A stretch of DNA of 64,000 bases, from NCBI RefSeq assembly GCF_014650115.1, contig NZ_BMUI01000014.1, positions 62,001 through 126,000 on the forward strand, read 5' to 3'. Shown here piece after piece: positions 18,840 to 28,289 of the stretch. The first letter of the stretch is position 1, and the number at the start of each line of letters is the position of its first letter. A model generated the notes under the pieces. That model made no database searches and had not been told where the DNA came from. It was given only the letters and a program-made list of their open reading frames with translations. This stretch comes from Streptomyces olivaceoviridis (lineage in GTDB: Bacteria; Actinomycetota; Actinomycetes; Streptomycetales; Streptomycetaceae). The position numbers were made by a program, and so were the translations under genes.

Positions 18840-21800
18840 GTGAGTGTGGTTTTCTTCCGCAGGCCGGCCCGCCGACGCGGCCCGGAACTGCCCGACGGTG
18901 AGCTGACGCTCCAGGAACCACCGACGCTCGCGGAGGCGGCCCCGTCGTCCACGGCCAACATGCTCACCTATCTGCCGATGGCCGGTATGTCCGTCGGTAT
19001 GGTGCTGCTGTATACACGTATCGGCAGTGGGACCGGCCCGATCATCTATCTGGTGGTCGGGCTGATGCTGCTCTCGATGATCATGATGCTGGTCGGGCAG
19101 CTGGTGAAGTCCGGCTCCGAGCGCAAGCAGAAGATGCAGGGGGTACGCCGGGACTACCTGCGCTACCTCGGCGGTGTACGGCGCCGGGTGCGGTCCGCGG
19201 TCACCGAGCAGCAGCGCGCGCTGGCCTGGAAGCATCCCGACCCGGCCGTGCTGTGGTCGTTCGCGAAGACCACCCGTCTGTGGGAACGCCGCACCACCGA
19301 CGACGATTTCGCGGAGGTGCGCGTCGCGGTCGGCGAGCAGCGCCTCGCGATGCAGCTGGTCAACAAGACGGCGAAGCCGGTCGAGGACCTCGACCCGCTG
19401 TCCGCGCACGCGCTGCGTGCCTTCATCAACGCCTATTCCACCGTGCCCGAGCAGCCCATCGCCGTGTTCCTGCGGGCCTGGGCGCGCATCATGTTCCGAG
19501 GGGAACGGGAGAAGGTGCTCGCGACGGCGCGGGCGTTGCTCGCCCAACTCGCGGTGCTGCACACCCCGCAGGACCTGGTGATCGCCTTCTGCGTGGCGCC
19601 GGAGAACCGCGTGGAGTGGGAGTGGTCGAAGTGGCTGCCGCACGCGCTGCACCCCAAGGAGTCCGACGGCGCGGGACCGGCCCGGCTGATCACGTCCACC
19701 GTGGCCGAGCTGGAGGACCTGCTGGGCGCGGAACTCACCGACCGCGGCGTCTTCGAGGCGGGTGCGTCACCGACCAAGGACGAGCCCTACGTCGTGGTCG
19801 TCCTGGACGGCGGTCAGGTCCCCTCCGGCCACCGCTTCGAACGTGCCGGGTACCGCAACACCGTGGTGCTCGACGTCTCCGAGACGCTGGCCTGGAAGCC
19901 CGGCCGGACCGTGCTGCGCCTGCTCGTGGAGGAGGCCGAGGGGACCGCGGGGACGGCCGGGGCGTACGACGAGGTGAAGATCGTACGGACCGACCGCAAC
20001 CGTAAGGAGACGGCGATCGCGCTGGGCCGCGCCGACCGGCTCGGCCCCGCCGCCGCGCGGTCCCTGGCCGCCCAGCTCGCGCCCATGCGCACCGGCGTCA
20101 CCGCGCAGATCGCGCAGCCGCTGTCCACCGACATCCAGCTCACCGCCCTTCTCGGCATCACCGACCTGCACCGCTACTCGCCGCGGGAGTACTGGGAGCG
20201 GCGGGCCGGGCAGAACAAGCGGCTGCGCGTGCCCATCGCGATCGGGGCCGACGGCCGTCCGGTCGAGCTCGACATCAAGGAGTCCGCGCAGGACGGCATG
20301 GGCCCGCACGGCATGCTCATCGGCGCCACCGGCTCCGGCAAGAGCGAACTGCTGCGCACCCTGGTCCTGGGCCTCGCCCTCGCCCACTCGTCCGAGACGC
20401 TGAACTTCGTCCTCGTCGACTTCAAGGGCGGCGCGACCTTCCTCGGCTTCGACGCCCTCCCGCACACCTCCGCGGTCATCACCAACCTCGCCGACGAGGC
20501 CGCCCTGGTGGACCGCATGCAGGACGCGCTGCGCGGCGAGATGCAGCGGCGCCAGGAACTGCTGCGCGCCGCGGGCAACTACACCTCCGCCCTCGACTAC
20601 GAGAAGGCGCGCGCCGCCGGAGCGGACCTGGAGCCGCTGCCCAGCCTGCTGGTGGTCGTCGACGAGTTCAGCGAACTGCTCTCGGCACACCGCGAGTTCA
20701 TGGACCTGTTCGTGGCCATCGGCCGGCTCGGCCGCTCCCTGGGCGTCCATCTGCTGCTCGCCTCGCAGCGCCTGGACGAGGGCCGCATGCACCAGCTGGA
20801 GAGCCACCTGTCGTACCGGATCGGCCTGCGCACGTTCTCCGCGATGGAGAGCCGGGGTGTGCTCGGCGTGCCGGACGCCTACGAACTGCCCTCCCAGCCG
20901 GGCGCCGGTTACCTCAAGAGCGGCGTGGAACCGCTCACCCGCTTCCGTGCCGCCTATGTGTCGGGACCGTACCGGCAGCGGGTCGGCGCGCTCGCCCAGG
21001 AGAAGATCGCCGGCCAGGTGGTGCCCTGGACCGGGGACTGGGTGAACGCGCGGGAGGAACCGGCGGCCGAGGAACCGGACAAGGCCGCCGGCGCGCAAGG
21101 GGACGAGGAGGACGACACCAGTCTGATGGCGGTGGCCATCGACAAGCTGCGTGACGCCGGGCCGCCGGCCTACCAGGTGTGGCTGCCGCCGCTCGGCGCA
21201 CCGCCCACCCTCGACGCGCTGCTGCCCCCGCTGGTCCCGGACCCCGCACTCGGGCTCACCACCGCCGACTGGGAGGGCCGCGGCAAGCTGCGGGTTCCGC
21301 TCGGCATCGTGGACAAGCCGTTCGAGCAGGTGCGTGAGCCGATGATGGTGGACCTCAGCGGCTCCGGCGGCCACGTGGCCATCGGCGGCGGGCCGCAGAG
21401 CGGCAAGTCCACCCTCGTACGCGACCTGATCACGGCGCTGGCGCTCACCCACACCCCGCGCGAAGTGCAGTTCTACTGCCTGGACTTCGGCGGTGGCTCG
21501 CTCGCCTCGCTGGCCGGCCTGCCGCACGTCGGCGGCGTCGCCGGCCGGCTGGAGGGTGAGCGCGTGGGACGCACCCTGGCCGAGATGATGACGCTGCTCG
21601 CCCACCGCGAGCGGCTCTTCCTGGAGCACGGCATCGACTCGATGGCCACGCTGCGCCGCCGCCGGGCGGCGGGCGAGTTCCCCGAGGAGCGGCACGGCGA
21701 CGTGTTCCTGGTCGTCGACGGATGGCAGACCGTCCGGCAGGACTTCCAGGACCACGTCCAGGTGATCGGCCAGCTCGCCACGACCGGTCTCAACTACGGC

Positions 21801-22874
21801 ATCCACGTGGTCACCACCACCACCCGCTGGGTCGAACTGACCGCCGCGGTCCGCGACCAGTCGGCCACCAAGCTGGAGCTGCGGATGGGCGACCCGCTGG
21901 ACTCCATGATCGACATCCGGCAGGCCAAGAGCATCCCGCGCATTCCCGGCCGGGGCCTGACGGTCGACTCGAAGCTGCACTTCCTCACCGCGCTGCCGCG
22001 CATCGACGGCGTCGACGACCCCGCCGACCTCGGCGACGGCGTCGCCGACCTGGTCCAGGCCGTGACCGAGAGCTGGCAGGGTCCCACAGCGCCCCCCGTG
22101 CGGATGCTCCCGACGCTCTTCGACGCCCGCGACCTCGCCCCCGTGCCCGAGGGGCGGCCCCTGCAGATCGCGCTCGGCATCGAGGAGAACCAACTGGCTC
22201 CCGCCTGGCACAACTTCGCGGAGACCCCGCACCTGGTGGCCTTCGGCGACACCGAGTCGGGCAAGACGAACCTGCTGCGCGTGGTCGCCAAGGCGGTGAC
22301 CGAGCGGTTCACCCCGGCCGAGGCACGGATCCTCGCGGTCGACTTCCGCCGCGAACTCGTCGAGTCGGTCCCCGAGGCGTACCGGCTGGGACACGCGGTC
22401 TCGGTGGACCAACTGGAGGAGTACGTGCAGGGCGTGGCACGGGCCCTGAAGACCCGCACGCCCGGTCCGGAGATCACACCTGCCCGGATGCGACTGGCCG
22501 ACTGGTGGGCGGGGCCCCGGCTGTTCATTCTCGTGGACGACTACGACCTGGTCGCCGCCCCCATGCGGACCGTCTTCGAGCCGTTGCTGGAACACCTTCC
22601 CCTCGGCTACGAAGTGGGTCTGCACATGGTCGTCACCCGGTCCGCGGCGGGCGCGGTGCGCGGCGTCAACGACCCGCTCGTGCGGCGCATGCTGGAGGTG
22701 AACGCCCCGGGCCTGCTGCTGTCCTGCCCGCCCAGCGAGGGATACGTGTTCGGCAACGTCAAGCCGCGCGTGCTGCCGCCGGGCCGCGGCAACTACATCA
22801 CGCGCCGCAGCGTGACGCAGATCCAGACGGCGTTCCTGGAGGACGAGACGGCGGAGGTGCCGACGGGCCACTGA
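18840..22874 (+). CDS. eccC: T7SS ATPase EccC (single-chain, three FtsK/SpoIIIE domains)
   Basis: The 1344-aa product starts at GTG 18840, nine bases after GAAGGAG; an in-frame TTG at 18822 overlaps that site and is not used. Two transmembrane helices lie at about 41-90. Three ATPase domains follow with Walker A motifs GATGSGKSE (about 497), GGGPQSGKST (about 850) and GDTESGKTN (about 1137). Walker B-like strands are LLVVVDEFSELL in domain 1, FLVVDGWQ in domain 2 (degenerate) and FILVDDYDL in domain 3. EccC is the motor that recognises substrate tails at its last domain; only domain 1 is expected to hydrolyse ATP efficiently. EccCa and EccCb are fused here, as usual for ESX-3/4 and Streptomyces systems. 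It is divergent from eccD and ends at a hairpin. Confidence 0.97.
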   Translation: MSVVFFRRPARRRGPELPDGELTLQEPPTLAEAAPSSTANMLTYLPMAGMSVGMVLLYTRIGSGTGPIIYLVVGLMLLSMIMMLVGQLVKSGSERKQKMQGVRRDYLRYLGGVRRRVRSAVTEQQRALAWKHPDPAVLWSFAKTTRLWERRTTDDDFAEVRVAVGEQRLAMQLVNKTAKPVEDLDPLSAHALRAFINAYSTVPEQPIAVFLRAWARIMFRGEREKVLATARALLAQLAVLHTPQDLVIAFCVAPENRVEWEWSKWLPHALHPKESDGAGPARLITSTVAELEDLLGAELTDRGVFEAGASPTKDEPYVVVVLDGGQVPSGHRFERAGYRNTVVLDVSETLAWKPGRTVLRLLVEEAEGTAGTAGAYDEVKIVRTDRNRKETAIALGRADRLGPAAARSLAAQLAPMRTGVTAQIAQPLSTDIQLTALLGITDLHRYSPREYWERRAGQNKRLRVPIAIGADGRPVELDIKESAQDGMGPHGMLIGATGSGKSELLRTLVLGLALAHSSETLNFVLVDFKGGATFLGFDALPHTSAVITNLADEAALVDRMQDALRGEMQRRQELLRAAGNYTSALDYEKARAAGADLEPLPSLLVVVDEFSELLSAHREFMDLFVAIGRLGRSLGVHLLLASQRLDEGRMHQLESHLSYRIGLRTFSAMESRGVLGVPDAYELPSQPGAGYLKSGVEPLTRFRAAYVSGPYRQRVGALAQEKIAGQVVPWTGDWVNAREEPAAEEPDKAAGAQGDEEDDTSLMAVAIDKLRDAGPPAYQVWLPPLGAPPTLDALLPPLVPDPALGLTTADWEGRGKLRVPLGIVDKPFEQVREPMMVDLSGSGGHVAIGGGPQSGKSTLVRDLITALALTHTPREVQFYCLDFGGGSLASLAGLPHVGGVAGRLEGERVGRTLAEMMTLLAHRERLFLEHGIDSMATLRRRRAAGEFPEERHGDVFLVVDGWQTVRQDFQDHVQVIGQLATTGLNYGIHVVTTTTRWVELTAAVRDQSATKLELRMGDPLDSMIDIRQAKSIPRIPGRGLTVDSKLHFLTALPRIDGVDDPADLGDGVADLVQAVTESWQGPTAPPVRMLPTLFDARDLAPVPEGRPLQIALGIEENQLAPAWHNFAETPHLVAFGDTESGKTNLLRVVAKAVTERFTPAEARILAVDFRRELVESVPEAYRLGHAVSVDQLEEYVQGVARALKTRTPGPEITPARMRLADWWAGPRLFILVDDYDLVAAPMRTVFEPLLEHLPLGYEVGLHMVVTRSAAGAVRGVNDPLVRRMLEVNAPGLLLSCPPSEGYVFGNVKPRVLPPGRGNYITRRSVTQIQTAFLEDETAEVPTGH

Positions 22875-22881
22875 CCACGGC

Positions 22882-22912
22882 GGCCCCCACCTCGGGCATC
22901 GAGGTGGGGGCC
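22882..22912. terminator. Terminator after eccC
   Basis: A perfect 13-bp stem (GGCCCCCACCTCG, loop GGCAT, complement to 22912) begins seven bases after the eccC stop. There is no U-tract, as is common in Streptomyces. It could also stop transcripts from mycP. Confidence 0.85.
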
Positions 22913-22924
22913 GGATACGGGGGT

Positions 22925-23040
22925 GCTCCGCGGGGTCGGCGGGGTGTGGGGGTGCGCCGCGTGGCTGGCGGGGTGCGGGGGCACTCAGCGGGGTCGGCAG
23001 GGTGCGAGGGTGCCCTGCGTGGTCGGCGGGGTGCGGGCGG
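22925..23040. repeat. Four 29-bp tandem repeat units
   Basis: Units begin at 22925, 22954, 22983 and 23012, each ending close to ggcggggtgcgggg. They are imperfect (roughly 20-24 of 29 bases shared). The strand bias is extreme, with runs of G on the plus strand, so G-quadruplex formation is possible. No supported gene covers the array. Confidence 0.85.
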
Positions 23041-23178
23041 GTTCCGCCGTCGTGGGTCCCCCCGCGTCGCTGGTCCGACCGGCCCGGCCGCCGGGGGAGG
23101 CACCGCGATGGCCGGGGTGCGGTCGTGTGCGGGGTGGGCATGGCGTGGAGCGGAGGCCGCCGAAGGGTGACTGACGGC

Positions 23179-23394
23179 GCCGGGCGGGGTGAGGGGCCAG
23201 GTATCGGGCGGTCTTCGGTGGCTGCTGCGGTGCTGGGGGCGGGGGACGCCCCGGGGTGATGGGCGGGGGAACGTCCAGGGCCGGTGAGCGTGGGCCGGGC
23301 GGGGTGAAGGGCCGGGTAGGACGGCGTTCGGTGGCTGCTGCGGTGCTGGTGGCGGGAGAACGCCCAAGGGCGATGAGCGGGGGCCGGGTTCGGC
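23179..23394. repeat. Imperfect direct duplication, period about 113-115 bp
   Basis: The block from 23179 (gccgggcggggtga, later ttcggtggctgctgcggtgc at 23214) recurs at 23294 and 23327 with small changes. Together with the 29-bp array it fills the 563-base gap between eccC and mycP, where no gene is supported. Confidence 0.8.
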
Positions 23395-23437
23395 AGGGAG
23401 TGCCTGGCCCGGCCCCGCGTCGCGAGCCCCGGTGGGC

Positions 23438-24742
23438 TCAGGCCCGTCGCTGCCCGGCCGTCCGGCGGGACAGGCGGACCCGGGCCACCGCCATGGCCCC
23501 GGCCGCCAGGACGCCCAGCAGCAGGCACGCTCCCGCCAGCGCCCAGGCCCGGGGGACGACACCACTCGTCGGTGCCGCCTCGGGCAGGTGCAGCGCGGCG
23601 TCCGGCTCGCTGGATGGTGCCGCCCCCGTGGGCAGCACCGTGCTCAGCGCGCCGGAAGGGTCGAGCAGCGGCACCTCGGCGTGCGCGGCGGTGGCCCTGA
23701 GCCGGGCGGCGGTCTGGGCCGCGGTGAGATGCGGCAGATGGGCCCGCACCAGGGCGGCGGTCCCGGCCACGAAGGCGGTGGCCACGGACGCGCCGCTCGC
23801 GACGTAGTTCCCGGTGCCCTTCGGGCCGATCCCGGTGATGCCGTCGCCGGGCGCGGCCAGGTCCGCGTGTTCCGGCTGCGGGATTCCGTCGGGGCGTTGA
23901 CCGTTGATGTCCACGTCCATGACCGAGAGCACACCGTCCGAGGCGGCCGGCCAGTAGGAGGCGGGCGGGGGAGCCGAGGACTGTCCGGAACCGGTCCGCG
24001 GCGCGGTGTCGGGCGCGGCCGGGGCCACCACGAGGACGTCCGCGGCGGCGGCGTGCTTGATGGCGGCCCGCAGCCGGGCGGTGTTCGCGGGCAGGGCCGC
24101 CGAGACGTCCACCACCTTCGCGCCGGCCGCGATGCCCGCCTCGATGCCGTCGGCGACCATGTCGGCGCTCGGCCGGCCCCACTGGTCCGTGCCCCGTTCC
24201 GCGACGATACGGGCCTTGGGCGCGACGCCCGCGAAACCGCTTCCGGGCACCGCCGAGCCGGCGATCACCCCGGCCAGGAACGTGCCGTGTCCCACGCAGT
24301 CCTGCGCGGCGGCACCGTCCGCCCGCACGCGCCCGGCGAGCCCGGCGGCCTGCGGAGCCACACCCGTGTCCACCACGGCGACCAGGACGCCGCCGCCCTG
24401 GGTGTAACGGCCCGCCTGCGCCAGGTTCAGGCTCAGCTGCGCCCAGGGTGTGGCGGCCACCTGGGTCGGCGAGGCCTTGGTGCAGGTGCCGGACCCGGGG
24501 TCGAGCGAGGGGGGTATCAACCGCAGTTTGGGCCCGGCCGACGCCGAGGCGACCGGCGTCGGCGTGGCGCCCCCGGCGGCCTCGGCGCTCACCGCCGGAA
24601 CCACGGCGAGTGCCGCGCCGAGCAGCGGGGCCAGCACCGACAGACGCGGCGCACCGGGCCCGCGTCCCGGTCGGAACGCCCGGACGTCTCCTTTCCGGGT
24701 TCCGCGTGTGAGACGGCGCGGGAAGAGGCTGTCGTCGGTCAT
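23438..24742 (-). CDS. mycP: Mycosin, T7SS subtilisin-like protease
   Basis: The 434-aa product is called from ATG 24742 (AGGGAA upstream); an in-frame ATG at 24820 is possible but lacks a ribosome site. A signal peptide (about 30-55, LSVLAPLLGAALAVVPAVSAEA) is followed by an S8 domain with Asp in VLVAVVDTGVA, His in DCVGHGTFLAG and Ser in ASGASVATAFVAG. A C-terminal transmembrane helix (AWALAGACLLLGVLAAGAM) and a basic tail anchor it, the mycosin layout. Mycosins are needed for ESX secretion, partly independent of proteolysis. Oddity: the usual oxyanion Asn motif (AAGN) is replaced by APAAPDTAP. It faces eccC tail to tail across the repeat region. Confidence 0.92.
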   Translation of the reverse strand: MTDDSLFPRRLTRGTRKGDVRAFRPGRGPGAPRLSVLAPLLGAALAVVPAVSAEAAGGATPTPVASASAGPKLRLIPPSLDPGSGTCTKASPTQVAATPWAQLSLNLAQAGRYTQGGGVLVAVVDTGVAPQAAGLAGRVRADGAAAQDCVGHGTFLAGVIAGSAVPGSGFAGVAPKARIVAERGTDQWGRPSADMVADGIEAGIAAGAKVVDVSAALPANTARLRAAIKHAAAADVLVVAPAAPDTAPRTGSGQSSAPPPASYWPAASDGVLSVMDVDINGQRPDGIPQPEHADLAAPGDGITGIGPKGTGNYVASGASVATAFVAGTAALVRAHLPHLTAAQTAARLRATAAHAEVPLLDPSGALSTVLPTGAAPSSEPDAALHLPEAAPTSGVVPRAWALAGACLLLGVLAAGAMAVARVRLSRRTAGQRRA

Positions 24743-25148
24743 GTCATCGAATTCCCTGGCCCTGGCGGCCGGTCGGCATGCCACCGGCCGCGGCTGAGGT
24801 GTCCCGCTGGGTGTGGACATGAGGACATGCTAGTCAGCTCGCGGTGGAGGCTCGGAACACATATGACGTTCGTGCCCCGGACATGGTGCCCTGGCTCGGC
24901 GGTTGCCGACAGCGGGTAAGCTGCGCATGAGAAACACGTGTGGCAGTGGGCCGACGCCGACCAGCCGTATGTGGCCTCGCAAGGGGCGAACCGTAGAACA
25001 CCGTTGTTTTCATTCGGTTTCGGCTCGGCACCGGCCGGCCGTCATCGACGGGTCACTTCCCGCGCCGGGCGGCTGCGATGCCACCCCTGCCGGATGTGAC
25101 CGCGGACTGTGAGGATCGCGTGACCGCCGTCCTCGTGAGGAGTGTGTG
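24743..25148. promoter_or_regulatory. Divergent mycP / 1046-aa gene control region
   Basis: This 406-base gap separates the divergent mycP and the plus-strand accessory operon. It contains an ACACGTGT palindrome (about 24932-24939), also seen upstream of eccD. GAGGAG at 25137 serves the next gene. No clear -10/-35 pair or other gene was found. Confidence 0.4.
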
Positions 25149-28100
25149 ATGATCCGGCGCGGCACCGGTCGGCGAGGCGGGCAGGCCGACCGGCACCCGG
25201 CCCCCCGCCTGACAGTGTCGCGCGCCGGTGAACGTGTGCACCTGGTGCACACGGGCAGCACACCGCCACGGCGGCTGGCGGACATCGCCGACTGGCTCGG
25301 GCCCGCCCGCCCCGAGGAGGCCGCGGTGCTCGTCGGCGCCTCCCTCGGCCAGGACGGTGTCGAGGGGTTGTGCGACCTGCTCGCCCCGGTGCTCCAGCGG
25401 TTCAAGGACGACGACGTACGTCTGCTGCGGCTGGTGATGTCGGCGGGAGCCGACGAGGCGGAAGGCCGCCCCTCCACGGCCAGGCTCATCTGTGAGCGGT
25501 GGGAACTCGACGTACTGGCGACCGCCGGGCCCGCGGTCGTCGTCCCGGACGGCACGCTCTTCTCACCCGACCTTCCCGACGCCCCCGGCGGCTGGTGGCA
25601 CTTCTCCTTCCGCGAGGTACCGCGGCCCGTCGGCAGCCGGCTGCCCATCCCCGACTGGGAGGCCGGGCTGCGGCGGACGGACCGGAACCTGGTCGCCGAC
25701 CACGTCGTCGAGCCGGTACCGGCCGGCCTGCTGATCCGGCACGCGGGCGTGGCCCCCGCCGCCGTGCACACCCTGCCGTACGCCGTGCCTCCGGACCCCG
25801 ACCGGCCGCACCTGCTCGTCGACGCGGTGGACGTGCCCGCCGCGGGACTGGCGACCGTGATCGCCGCGCTGCCGGGACGGGTGCGCAAGGACATCCGGCT
25901 GCTGTCCCTGGACGGGCGCTCCCTGCTGGAGACCGGGCAGGAGGTGGCGGACCTGCTCGGCACCGACGTGCACGTGGCCAACGGGATACCCGTGGTGGTC
26001 GACGGTGACGACCCGGAGACCGACGAGGCGGGCGGGGCAACGACGGAGCTGTACATGGTCGACGCCGACGGCACGCCTGCCTGGCGGCCGTTCGCGCAGA
26101 CGCTCACCTGCGCGCCGGCGGCGGACGGCCGCGGGGGGCGCGCCCGGGTCAGTTCCTGGCACAGCCCGGCCCCGCTGCTCAAGGGCGCCCGGCCCGACGC
26201 CCTGCCCTTCGACCCGACCTGGAAGGTGGCGCTCACCCCCGCCGGTCTGTGGGCCGGCCCGCGCAGCAGCGAGCCCCCGCTCACCGCGGTGACCCGTACG
26301 GCGGACGCCGACACCGTGGCCATCGAGCTCGGTGCCCCACGCCGGGCCCTCGACGACGCGCTGTGGCCGAGCCTCGACCGCCTGTTCGGGGAGCTCGACC
26401 CCGACGTGCGGGAACGGGCCGTCGTCCATGTCCACGGTGTCCTCGGCAGCAAGGGCATGGAGCACCTGCGGCGGCTGACGGTCCGGCACAACTTCTCCCT
26501 GATGCCCCAGGCACGGGAGGAGGCCGATGCCGAAGGGGCGGCGGCGTCCGTGCCGTCCACCGCCGAGCCCTTCCTGTCCGCCGGCCTGACTTCCGGTCCG
26601 GAGCGGGAGGAAGAGGCCCCCGAGACGGACGAGATCCAAGAGATCCAAGAGATCCAAGAGATCCAAGAGATCCAAGAGACCGAAGAGACCGAAGAGACGC
26701 AGGAGTCTGAAGAGGCCGAAGAGGCCGAGGAGTCTGAAGAGACCGAGGAAACCAGCGAGGTCTTCCGTGCCGACGGGTCCGCGTCCCCCGAGCGCGGCAG
26801 CCGGACCGAGACGCCGGTGGTTCCACGAGAGCTTCCCACGCAGACCGAGTCCACGAGCGCGGCGCACGCCTCCGGGCCGTCCCCGGCACAGGCACGGGTG
26901 CGTCCGCAGGAGCAGACGCAGCCGTCGGCCACCGGCCGTCCGCCGTCCGGCTCCTCCCCGGAGCCCGCCGGTGCTTCCGCGGCGTCGGCCGGCGCCACCG
27001 CGGCGCCCGCCCCCTCGGCGCCGCCCGCTCCGCGTACGACGACGGCGGCGGGGGCGGGGGATGTCCCCGCGTCCGCCACCGGCACGCCCGGGAAGCCGCC
27101 GAACACGCCCCCGGCACAGGCGAGCGCACCCTCCGCGCCTGCCGTGGGCACGCCTTCCGCGCCCCTCTTGGGCATCCCTTCCGTGCCTGCCGTGGACACC
27201 CCTTCCGTGCCTGCCGTGGGCACGCCTCCGGCGCCGGCCGTGGATACGCCTTCCGCGCCTGCGGTAGGCGCGCCTCCTGCGCCCACCTTGGGCGCGCCTC
27301 CTGCGCCCACCCCGGGCACGCCTTCCGCGCCGCCCGCCGTAGGCGCGCCGGCGCGGGAGACCGTCGTACCGCCTCAGGTGCGGGAGAACCCGGGTGCGCC
27401 GTCGGCGCCGCAGCCCCCGTCCGCGGGCGTCGGTTCCCCCTCCGAGCCGTCGCGTCGTGCGACCGGCCGTGCCGGTGCGCCGGACACGTCACCGGAGCGC
27501 GGCGCCCCGGACAGCGACCACAAGAAGCTCCGCGCCTATCTCGGCCCCTTCTGGAAGCAGCACCGCACGGCCGCCTCACAGATCGTCGAACGCCTGTTCC
27601 CCGCTTCCTCGCGTGAGCAGTCGGACGCCATGATCGCGGAACTGGTCGCGGTGCACGTCTACATGACGGCGGTGGACGACGCGCAACTGCGCGCCGCGCT
27701 CGCGCAGGACGACGACCAGAGCCGGACCCTGCTGCGCTGTCTGCGGTCCGGTATGCGCCGACTGCCCTCGTACCGGGGCGCCGCGGTGAGCACCGCCGAG
27801 GAGTTCGTCGCGCGCCTCACTCCGGAGGCCGTAGGCGACGAGTGGGAGGGGAACCTGCCGGTCCGCGCGGTCTCGGTCGGGCGTACCTACCCGGGGCCGT
27901 CCACCGATCACCTCCTCATCTGGTCGGTCACCGGGCGCCGTAGCGGCACCCGCGCCGGCGACGACGGCCAGGACGTCCTCTTCGCCCGGGAATCACGCTT
28001 CCGCGTCCTGGGGGTCGCCCGCCGTGGCCCGGCCACCGTCGGGCTCCTGCAAGAAGTGCCGCGGCAGGCGCACGCCTCGCTGCCGCACCTGGACGCGGCT

Positions 28101-28289
28101 CTCCTCAACCGGCTGCGGACCGTACTCGACCTCCCCTCCGCGGCACCCGAGCGGTACACCGGTCCACCCGCCCCGCCCCCCGGGACGTCGCCCGTCCCCG
28201 ACACGGGTGGCCAGGCGACCCGTCCCGCAGACAGCAGTCAGTCCCGACCAGCCCCTACCTCCAGCGTCCCGCCCCGAGGAGCGTCATGA
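25149..28289 (+). CDS. T7SS-locus protein with acidic repeat, Pro-rich linker and ART-like C-terminus
   Basis: The 1046-aa product starts at ATG 25149, six bases after GAGGAG. Residues about 25-455 form an alpha/beta region paralogous to the protein at 46216-47685 (shared VHLVH-x-GS, CERWELDVLATAG-like, RAVVHVHGVL). Residues 495-540 are an acidic array starting with EIQ x5. Residues about 660-735 are Pro/Ala-rich 10-residue repeats (PSVPAVGTP-like). The C-terminal about 790-1000 resembles an ADP-ribosyltransferase fold: LPSYRGAAV (about 874), then a beta region, then DVLFARESRFRVLGV (about 945), matching the third ART strand. The usual Glu-x-Glu there reads GQD, so activity is doubtful. There is no signal peptide. 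Its stop overlaps the next start (ATGA). Confidence 0.65.
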   Translation: MIRRGTGRRGGQADRHPAPRLTVSRAGERVHLVHTGSTPPRRLADIADWLGPARPEEAAVLVGASLGQDGVEGLCDLLAPVLQRFKDDDVRLLRLVMSAGADEAEGRPSTARLICERWELDVLATAGPAVVVPDGTLFSPDLPDAPGGWWHFSFREVPRPVGSRLPIPDWEAGLRRTDRNLVADHVVEPVPAGLLIRHAGVAPAAVHTLPYAVPPDPDRPHLLVDAVDVPAAGLATVIAALPGRVRKDIRLLSLDGRSLLETGQEVADLLGTDVHVANGIPVVVDGDDPETDEAGGATTELYMVDADGTPAWRPFAQTLTCAPAADGRGGRARVSSWHSPAPLLKGARPDALPFDPTWKVALTPAGLWAGPRSSEPPLTAVTRTADADTVAIELGAPRRALDDALWPSLDRLFGELDPDVRERAVVHVHGVLGSKGMEHLRRLTVRHNFSLMPQAREEADAEGAAASVPSTAEPFLSAGLTSGPEREEEAPETDEIQEIQEIQEIQEIQETEETEETQESEEAEEAEESEETEETSEVFRADGSASPERGSRTETPVVPRELPTQTESTSAAHASGPSPAQARVRPQEQTQPSATGRPPSGSSPEPAGASAASAGATAAPAPSAPPAPRTTTAAGAGDVPASATGTPGKPPNTPPAQASAPSAPAVGTPSAPLLGIPSVPAVDTPSVPAVGTPPAPAVDTPSAPAVGAPPAPTLGAPPAPTPGTPSAPPAVGAPARETVVPPQVRENPGAPSAPQPPSAGVGSPSEPSRRATGRAGAPDTSPERGAPDSDHKKLRAYLGPFWKQHRTAASQIVERLFPASSREQSDAMIAELVAVHVYMTAVDDAQLRAALAQDDDQSRTLLRCLRSGMRRLPSYRGAAVSTAEEFVARLTPEAVGDEWEGNLPVRAVSVGRTYPGPSTDHLLIWSVTGRRSGTRAGDDGQDVLFARESRFRVLGVARRGPATVGLLQEVPRQAHASLPHLDAALLNRLRTVLDLPSAAPERYTGPPAPPPGTSPVPDTGGQATRPADSSQSRPAPTSSVPPRGAS
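26631..26675 (+). repeat. Five 9-bp units coding Glu-Ile-Gln
   Basis: The unit gagatccaa is repeated five times exactly and runs into diverged units (gagaccgaa, gagacgcag). It encodes the start of the acidic stretch of the 1046-aa protein. Such arrays change copy number by slippage, here without frameshift. Confidence 0.9.

Noticed and set aside
22925..23040. CRISPR array
   Set aside because: Units are contiguous and imperfect with no spacers, and no cas genes are present.
22798..23565. 255-codon Pro/Arg-rich minus-strand gene in the repeat spacer
   Set aside because: Overlaps the ends of eccC and mycP, consists of the translated tandem repeats, and has no ribosome site.
19767..24182. 1471-codon minus-strand frame across eccC and the repeat region
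   Set aside because: Antisense to eccC, which has clear EccC motifs; a GC-driven shadow.
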